The notes below the pieces were generated by a model, which saw only the letters and a program-made list of their open reading frames with translations, was not told the origin of the DNA and searched no databases. The position numbers and the translations under genes are program-made. Of a stretch of DNA of 64,000 nucleotides, positions 58,658-64,000 are shown piece by piece. Origin of the DNA: Paenibacillus qinlingensis (lineage in GTDB: Bacteria; Bacillota; Bacilli; Paenibacillales; NBRC-103111). Where the stretch lies: positions 558,001-622,000 of the forward strand of contig NZ_JABMKY010000002.1 of assembly GCF_013204845.1 (NCBI RefSeq), written 5' to 3'. Each line of letters opens with the position of its first letter. The stretch's first letter is position 1.

Positions 58658-60202
58658 TTATTTTTTATTTGCGGCTGCCCATGCTTCCAGTTGGGTTTGA
58701 ACTTCTTTGTTAATTTTATCCATACCCGCTGCTTTCAACTTCTCAACCATCTTAGGCAGGTATTCGACTGGATCTAGTGTACCTGTGATCAAGCCAGGAT
58801 AGAATTCAGCAAGAGCATTGGTATAAGCAGAGATTTCATTTTTGACATTTTCGTTGTTGAAAATAAAGCCAATTCCTTTTGCTTCTTCTGCGTCTGTATT
58901 AAATTTGTTGTATTTCTCCCATTTCTTTGGATCTTCATTCGTCCAGAGGTAGTCATTGAACTGATTGCCGAACATGTAAGGAGCTCCTAGGGAGTAGCCT
59001 GAAGTTTGTGCTGTCATACCTTGAGGGAAATCAATGGTGTTGGCATCTTTCTTCACGAAATGCTTGCCCTCAATCCCGAATGCAATCATATTGAGCAGCG
59101 TTTTATCCGTATACAACAAGTTCAGGAACATCATGACGCGCTCTGGATCTTTGGACGTGCGGGAAATCGACAACATGTTGCCAAGTACACTGCCTGTAGT
59201 AATAAGCGGCTTTGTAAATTCGATTTGCACCCATTGTTGACCTGTCGCTTGGGACACTTCCAAATCTTTCCCCGGTTTCAATGTTTCAGGGAAAGCAAAT
59301 ACTTTACCCGAGCGATACGTACCTGCGAAGTCGGTCAACGTAGCAGCATCCTTATTGATAAAGCCGGCTTTATACCATTTATTCGCCAGCTTCAGCATAT
59401 CCATGTAACGTGGATCGCTATAAACGTCAATCAGCTTTAGATCTTTCGTAGTGCGGTCAAAGGCACCGAGATTCGTAGCGCTGGAGCTTGCCCCGTAGAA
59501 GTTGCCTTCTTGTATGGCGATGAATAGCGCATTGCCCTTGCTGCTTAGGAATGGAATCATCCCGGGCTCATTCTTCTTAATGACTTCGAAGAACGGCTCC
59601 ATATCTTCCGGTTTTTTCACAGTGCTGAGATCGAACTTATACTTATCCACTAAATCTTTGCGTACCAGGAACCCTTTACTGGCGGCAAATTCTTTATTGG
59701 TCGGCATCCCATATGTTTTGCCGTTGTACTTAATCCCGTTCAGGACCTTAGGATTCACGATTTTCAGCGCATCTTGCCCATATTTGGCCATCAAGTCATC
59801 AAGCGGAATGATCGAGTTATTTGTAATTTTGCCTTTCCAATTGTCAAACGCCGCCGTGTACGTAATATCAAACGCTTCATTGGACGCGTATTTCAGATTC
59901 ATTTTGTCTGCCCAGCTACCCCAGTCGATAACCTGCATATCAAGCGTCACATTAATCTTGTCCTTCAAATACTTGCTGACCTCAGCGTTGACCAGCTCCT
60001 GGTCCTTCTGCGGAACGCCAGGCACGAACATTTTGATTGTGTACGGATCTAACTTCGCAGGTGCTGGCGTCGCCGAAGCTGTTGTTGCCGTTGTGCTAGT
60101 CGTTGGTGTGCTTGTGGTGTTCGAAGAACATGCGGTTACCAAGAGACTTGCGGTAATGGTTAAGCCTAATGCCAAACCGATTTTATTACGGATCATTTTC
60201 AT
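58658..60202 (-). CDS. Lpl-type extracellular solute-binding lipoprotein (DUF3502 end)
   Basis: 514 aa. The lipobox is VTAC near residue 25, followed by a long Ser/Thr/Ala linker. The body has family-1 sugar-binding character, and the C-terminal part (about 420-514) with NEISAYTNALAEFYPGL and GTLDPVEYLPKMVEKLKAAGMDKI is the DUF3502-type end common in Paenibacillus LplA-like proteins. ATG with GGAGGGG upstream. It is the last gene of the importer operon, whose permeases lie upstream; no ATPase is present. Confidence 0.92.
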   Translation of the reverse strand: MKMIRNKIGLALGLTITASLLVTACSSNTTSTPTTSTTATTASATPAPAKLDPYTIKMFVPGVPQKDQELVNAEVSKYLKDKINVTLDMQVIDWGSWADKMNLKYASNEAFDITYTAAFDNWKGKITNNSIIPLDDLMAKYGQDALKIVNPKVLNGIKYNGKTYGMPTNKEFAASKGFLVRKDLVDKYKFDLSTVKKPEDMEPFFEVIKKNEPGMIPFLSSKGNALFIAIQEGNFYGASSSATNLGAFDRTTKDLKLIDVYSDPRYMDMLKLANKWYKAGFINKDAATLTDFAGTYRSGKVFAFPETLKPGKDLEVSQATGQQWVQIEFTKPLITTGSVLGNMLSISRTSKDPERVMMFLNLLYTDKTLLNMIAFGIEGKHFVKKDANTIDFPQGMTAQTSGYSLGAPYMFGNQFNDYLWTNEDPKKWEKYNKFNTDAEEAKGIGFIFNNENVKNEISAYTNALAEFYPGLITGTLDPVEYLPKMVEKLKAAGMDKINKEVQTQLEAWAAANKK

Positions 60203-60275
60203 TGTCTTTACCCCTCCATGATAATATTCATTCTAACATGCTATATGCTCGACCGGTGTGATTACCGGATGAAGC

Positions 60276-61250
60276 CTACCCTTTCACAGCGCCAACTGTT
60301 AAACCTTTCACGAAATATTTCTGAAAAAAAGGATACGCCAACACGATGGGCCCCATCCCGATGATCGCCATCGCCATCCGTGCCGTTTCACTTGGAAGTT
60401 TGGCAGCCTGATCGCCTACTCCGCTGTCCACAGCAATGGTAGTTAAATATTGCAAGTTTCGCAAAGCTTTATACATCAAATATTGAATGGAAACCAACTT
60501 ATCCGAATTTAAAAACACCAAGGAATTAAACCAATCGTTCCAGTAGCCTAATGTATAGAACAAACCGATGGTCGCCAGCACTGGCAGCGATAACGGCAGA
60601 ACGATTTGTGTAAAAATTCGAATCTCGCCAGCTCCGTCGATCTTGGCTGACTCTAGGATGGATGGATGAATGCTAGTCGTAAAAAAAGTCCTCATAATAA
60701 TTACGTAGAAAGCACCTAGCAAATGGTTCGGAATAATTAAGGCCCAAATTGTGTCCCGCAAATCAATGAAGTTGGTATACACGAGATACCAAGGAACCAA
60801 CCCGCCGCCGAAAATCATCGTGAAGAAGACGAAGAAAGAGAAGAAATTTCGAAAAGAAAAATCTTGCCGGGATAACGGATAAGCGACCAAAGCTGTGATC
60901 GTGAGCGCTATGATCGTTCCGAATACCGTTACGAAGATCGTAATCATGTACGAATTGAGGATTGGACCGATATCACGCATGAGATACTCATAGGCAGCCA
61001 AGCTGAAGACACGCGGAATGACATTATAGCCATACAGGTAAATCGTATCCTGATCCGTCAGCGAAACGCCCAACACAACGAGCACTGGAAAAATGCAGGC
61101 AGCCGAGAACAGCAGGAAGAATAGATGCAAAACAATTTCAGTCGGTTTTTTAATGGAATTGATTTCGTGCTTCCGCCTTATCAGCGATAGTTTGCTACCC
61201 TGCGGGGGAGCTTGCGAGGCTACAGTCAACTTCTGAACAGATTCTTTCAT
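60276..61250 (-). CDS. ABC importer permease, LplC/YtcP type
   Basis: 324 aa with a 25-residue basic leader, six membrane helices and the EAA-like loop ILESAKIDGAGEIRIF. The ending VKGLTVGAVKG is typical of LplC-like permeases. ATG with AGGAGGAG upstream, 11 bases after the preceding permease. Forms the channel with the LplB-type partner. Confidence 0.92.
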   Translation of the reverse strand: MKESVQKLTVASQAPPQGSKLSLIRRKHEINSIKKPTEIVLHLFFLLFSAACIFPVLVVLGVSLTDQDTIYLYGYNVIPRVFSLAAYEYLMRDIGPILNSYMITIFVTVFGTIIALTITALVAYPLSRQDFSFRNFFSFFVFFTMIFGGGLVPWYLVYTNFIDLRDTIWALIIPNHLLGAFYVIIMRTFFTTSIHPSILESAKIDGAGEIRIFTQIVLPLSLPVLATIGLFYTLGYWNDWFNSLVFLNSDKLVSIQYLMYKALRNLQYLTTIAVDSGVGDQAAKLPSETARMAMAIIGMGPIVLAYPFFQKYFVKGLTVGAVKG

Positions 61251-61261
61251 TTCGGCTCCTC

Positions 61262-62218
61262 CTAGAACAATGCATTTTCTTTATCCATTTTACGCACCAC
61301 GTAATTCGTTGTTAGCACTAGTACAAATCCTACCGAAGCTTGATATAAACCAGCTGCCGAGGACATCCCGATGTCTCCCAAAGTGAGAAGTGCGCGATAC
61401 ACATACGTATCAATAACCTGTGTGGCTGAGTAGAGCGCCCCCGAGTCAAGAGGTACCTGATAGAATAATCCAAAATCCGCATTGAAAATTTTACCGACCT
61501 GCAATAACATCAAAATAATGAGCACGGGACGAATGAGCGGAATCGTAATGCGAGTAATCTGCTGCCATTTGCTTGCACCATCGATGTGCGCTGCTTCGTA
61601 GTACTCGTTATCAATACCGATGATCGCCGCCAAATATACGATACTGTAGTAGCCGACAGACTTCCATATGTTCACTAGCGGGAGAATATACGGCCAATAC
61701 TTTACCTCGCTGTACCACGATACTGCTGGAAAACCAAGTGGCTCCAGCACTGTTTTGTTAATAAATCCGTACTCGCTGTTTAGCAAAGAATACACCAGAT
61801 AACTAATGACGATCATGGACAAGAAGTAAGGAAGAAACATGACGCTTTGATAAAATCGTACTGCGAGCCGCACTCTCATTTCATTCAGCGCAATGGCAAA
61901 TCCCACCGGAATCACGAGATGGAGCAAAATAAACAACGCATTATACAGCACCGTGTTTCGCGTAATGATCCAAACTTCCTTCGTACTGAACAGAAACTTG
62001 AAGTTATCGAATCCAACCCAGTCGCTGCCGAGAATCCCCTTGGAGTAGTCGATGTGTTTGAAAGCAATTACGACACCGAACATGGGCAAGTAGTTGTTTA
62101 AGATTAGATACAGGACGCCAGGCACAAGCAACATAAGCAGCGCCTTGTCTTTCCTCACGTTTCGCAAGAATCGCACGAACATGTTTTGTGACTTTAGATT
62201 AATGTTATTGCTTTTCAT
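61262..62218 (-). CDS. ABC importer permease, LplB type
   Basis: 318 aa with six helices and the loop EAAHIDGASKWQQI. The N-terminus KALLMLLVPGVLYLILNNYLPMFG is typical of LplB-like permeases. ATG with AAAGGTG upstream. First gene of the importer operon; a terminator stands between it and the response regulator gene. Confidence 0.92.
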   Translation of the reverse strand: MKSNNINLKSQNMFVRFLRNVRKDKALLMLLVPGVLYLILNNYLPMFGVVIAFKHIDYSKGILGSDWVGFDNFKFLFSTKEVWIITRNTVLYNALFILLHLVIPVGFAIALNEMRVRLAVRFYQSVMFLPYFLSMIVISYLVYSLLNSEYGFINKTVLEPLGFPAVSWYSEVKYWPYILPLVNIWKSVGYYSIVYLAAIIGIDNEYYEAAHIDGASKWQQITRITIPLIRPVLIILMLLQVGKIFNADFGLFYQVPLDSGALYSATQVIDTYVYRALLTLGDIGMSSAAGLYQASVGFVLVLTTNYVVRKMDKENALF

Positions 62219-62347
62219 GTGATGTCACACCTTTCACTTAATTCCTATACTCCTAGTATACTGTCGTTTTCTGTCTCTCTCTATCGGGTAGCGTGACTCT
62301 TATCTCGATTTTATGACTGCTTTGATCCAAACACATTTCACGAAAAC

Positions 62348-62376
62348 AAAAAAAGTCTGGCATCATGCCAAACTTT
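62348..62376 (-). terminator. Rho-independent terminator of the response regulator gene
   Basis: AAGTTTGGCAT and ATGCCAGACTT form a stem followed by T-rich sequence, 16 bases after the stop. It separates the regulator from the permease operon, which must have its own promoter in 62219-62347. I could not define that promoter. Confidence 0.85.
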
Positions 62377-62391
62377 CTATAAACGCTTGCC

Positions 62392-63999
62392 TTATTTCAA
62401 TTCTAGGTTTTGGAATCGTTTACGGAATTCCACGGGCGAGATGCCTACCTTCTTCTTAAACGCTTGTCCAAAATGCGAGTAATTCTCGTAGCCAATCTCC
62501 TCGCAGATATCAACCGTTTTCAGACTCGATTCAGTCAACAGTATTTTTGCCCGATCCATTTTCGCGTTAATGATAAAGTCTATCAGAGATTGACCTGTTT
62601 CCCTTTTAAATATGCGTGACAGATAAGCGGAATTCAAGTAAATGTAAGCGGCAGCCTTCTCCCGAGTCACGTCTTTTAAGTTGGATTTAATAAATAGCTT
62701 TGTCTTCTCAATAATCTGAGAGCTTTCATTGCGTTGCAAATCCAGATAACGTGAGCCCGTATCGATTAATTTCTCTGCCCACGTTTTCAATTGAGAAATT
62801 GAACGAATGGCATGTAATTCCCCGCTTCGTTCGCGAAGTCCTGACCACTCTTTCACCGAAAAACCGTTCTTATGTGCAACGTGATAGATCATATACACGA
62901 GGGCATGATACAGTGCACTTGCCGACTCCGTATCCGCACCACCTTCCTGCATCCCGGCAAATAATTGATCTAACCGCTTTAAGAGCTCTGTTTTATTGCC
63001 TGTTTCAAAAAGAATGACCCAATCCGACCATGGGATGACGAACGGATGCTTGCTAGCATGGTTAGAGCGCTCCGATTGATCTAGCTGCTGAACAGACAGG
63101 GGATTAGACAAATTCTCCTGCTCCATCTCGATTAAACGATGGTACACCTCGGTAAGCTCTGGGAACGGAACCAAGTGCCCGATATAGCAGGAAACCGTAC
63201 AGTAAAAGTACCGACTGCAAGCATCAGCGAACGTGCGGCATGCCTCTGACAATTGCTCTATATGGGACGACCGTGCGGATGATTCATAGACAAGCGCAAA
63301 GAGAATCCCATTCTCATCTTTAATAATGTCCCCAGCGAACCCGCCTAGAAGCAGCTCGGACGCTGCGTTGCGAATCGCATACTCCAACGTGTCCTCATCG
63401 CGTAAGCTGAATTCCTTATGCCATTGCTCAATACTGATAAGAATGGGCAAGATTTGAGAATCTGTTCTTACAGGCAAATTGACCGCTTGCAAATTACTCG
63501 CATCAGGAATAATTCGACCTGACAATAGATTCTGCCAATAGCGCTCAACGACAACTGATTTCTGCCGTTCCCACAAATTGCGGTATTTCTTGCTCGTTTC
63601 CACCATTTGCGATGCATTTTTGTTTTCATTGATTTTGTCAATCGCCTTGTTCACCGTGGAGACGAGCTCTTCCGTTTTGACAGGCTTCAGTAAATATTCG
63701 AAACTTCCTAATTGCACGGCTTTTTTTGCATAGGAGAATTCCGCATGTCCAGTTAAAAAAATCGTTTCCACTTCGGGATAGTGATCATTCACCCAGGCAA
63801 TAAGCTCCAGTCCGCTCATGCCAGGCATTTCAATATCGCAAATGATTAGATCGATGGAATGCGCTTTCAATATTTCCATTGCTTCTTTACCACCCATGAC
63901 CTGATACACTTCTTCAAAGCCAAGTGCCGCAAAATCGACAGACCTCATCATGGCACGCAGCACGTAGACCTCATCATCGACGATCATCAACTTTGCCAT
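62392..63999 (-). CDS. YesN-type response regulator with AraC DNA-binding domain
   Basis: 535 aa, complete: the ATG begins one base inside the window. The receiver domain (1-120) has MIVDDE, phospho-acceptor Asp in LIICDIEMPGMSG, the Thr in FLTGHAEF and Lys in LLKPVKTEE. A long linker (about 120-430) is followed by two AraC-type helix-turn-helix motifs (about 440-530, TREKAAAYIYLNSAYLSRIFK and VDICEEIGYENYSHFGQAFKK). It should be phosphorylated by a YesM-type kinase encoded to the right of the window and control the neighbouring Lpl-type importer. Confidence 0.93.
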   Translation of the reverse strand: MAKLMIVDDEVYVLRAMMRSVDFAALGFEEVYQVMGGKEAMEILKAHSIDLIICDIEMPGMSGLELIAWVNDHYPEVETIFLTGHAEFSYAKKAVQLGSFEYLLKPVKTEELVSTVNKAIDKINENKNASQMVETSKKYRNLWERQKSVVVERYWQNLLSGRIIPDASNLQAVNLPVRTDSQILPILISIEQWHKEFSLRDEDTLEYAIRNAASELLLGGFAGDIIKDENGILFALVYESSARSSHIEQLSEACRTFADACSRYFYCTVSCYIGHLVPFPELTEVYHRLIEMEQENLSNPLSVQQLDQSERSNHASKHPFVIPWSDWVILFETGNKTELLKRLDQLFAGMQEGGADTESASALYHALVYMIYHVAHKNGFSVKEWSGLRERSGELHAIRSISQLKTWAEKLIDTGSRYLDLQRNESSQIIEKTKLFIKSNLKDVTREKAAAYIYLNSAYLSRIFKRETGQSLIDFIINAKMDRAKILLTESSLKTVDICEEIGYENYSHFGQAFKKKVGISPVEFRKRFQNLELK

Positions 64000-64000
64000 T

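Noticed and set aside
59502..60221. Long open frame opposite the Lpl-type binding-protein gene
   Set aside because: It lies entirely antisense to a strong lipoprotein gene, has no ribosome binding site or recognisable domain, and follows from the codon bias of the real gene.
1..64000. tRNA, rRNA, prophage or integrase genes
   Set aside because: No such sequence or protein was recognised on either strand. A dedicated tRNA scan would settle small RNA genes.

Overview
The window looks like chromosomal DNA of a Paenibacillus-type member of the Bacillota. The signs are moderate GC, strong GGAGG ribosome binding sites with many TTG/GTG starts, S-layer-homology proteins, YesM/YesN-type two-component proteins, LplB/LplC-type permeases, lipoprotein sugar-binding proteins, and sugar importers lacking their own ATPase gene. 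I see no rRNA, tRNA, phage, transposase or CRISPR array.

Layout. (1) 1-7.5 kb, minus strand: an arabino-oligosaccharide-type operon (binding protein, two permeases, secreted GH43). A 62-bp tandem repeat and a terminator follow, then a second, paralogous binding protein overlapping a YesM-type histidine kinase that runs off the left edge. This resembles a three-component sugar sensor. (2) 7.9-9.2 kb: an ankyrin-repeat protein and a formylglycine-generating-enzyme-family protein. (3) 9.3-13 kb, plus strand: a heterodimeric ABC exporter with one degenerate ATP site. (4) 13-19 kb, minus strand: GNAT, VOC and methyltransferase genes, a thioredoxin-reductase-like flavoprotein with an Rrf2 regulator, AlaX, a YdeI-like protein and a NUDIX hydrolase. 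(5) 19-23.2 kb: GH52 beta-xylosidase, a divergent AraC regulator and a sugar-isomerase-like TIM barrel. (6) 23.2-31.3 kb: small accessory genes, a LysM-CAP protein behind a cyclic-di-AMP riboswitch, a lipoprotein and a four-gene operon of uncharacterised membrane proteins.

(7) 31.4-35 kb: DUF84 phosphatase, glycerophosphodiesterase, PhnA-like zinc ribbon and small membrane proteins. (8) 35-39.1 kb: a Tat-exported gluconate-2-dehydrogenase-like flavoenzyme with its own TatC/TatA and a divergent lipoprotein cytochrome c. (9) 39.1-42.9 kb: aldose epimerase and LacI regulator, then a Rieske ferredoxin and a fatty-acid-desaturase-like enzyme. Three copies of one palindrome sit at the two promoters and tie these genes into a small regulon. 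(10) 43-46.4 kb: ECF41-type sigma factor, VOC protein, a GNAT-methyltransferase fusion and a histidine phosphatase. (11) 46.4-57.1 kb: GH36 alpha-galactosidase/raffinose-synthase family enzyme, and a surface operon of a parvulin-type foldase, a giant CBM9/SLH protein and a beta-helix protein. (12) 57.2-64 kb: a CynX-type MFS transporter with a frameshifted small gene, and an Lpl-type sugar importer next to a YesN-type response regulator.

Overall this is a plant-polysaccharide lifestyle: arabinan, xylan and galactoside degradation, sugar uptake and sensing, and surface-anchored carbohydrate binding. The most unusual non-coding elements are two ~178-bp four-arm palindromic repeats, the 62-bp hairpin tandem repeat, a 12-bp repeat that makes an array of Shine-Dalgarno-like motifs, and the operator set of the LacI regulon. 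Two short genes (28 and 36 codons) and one frameshifted gene were found by reading the gaps.
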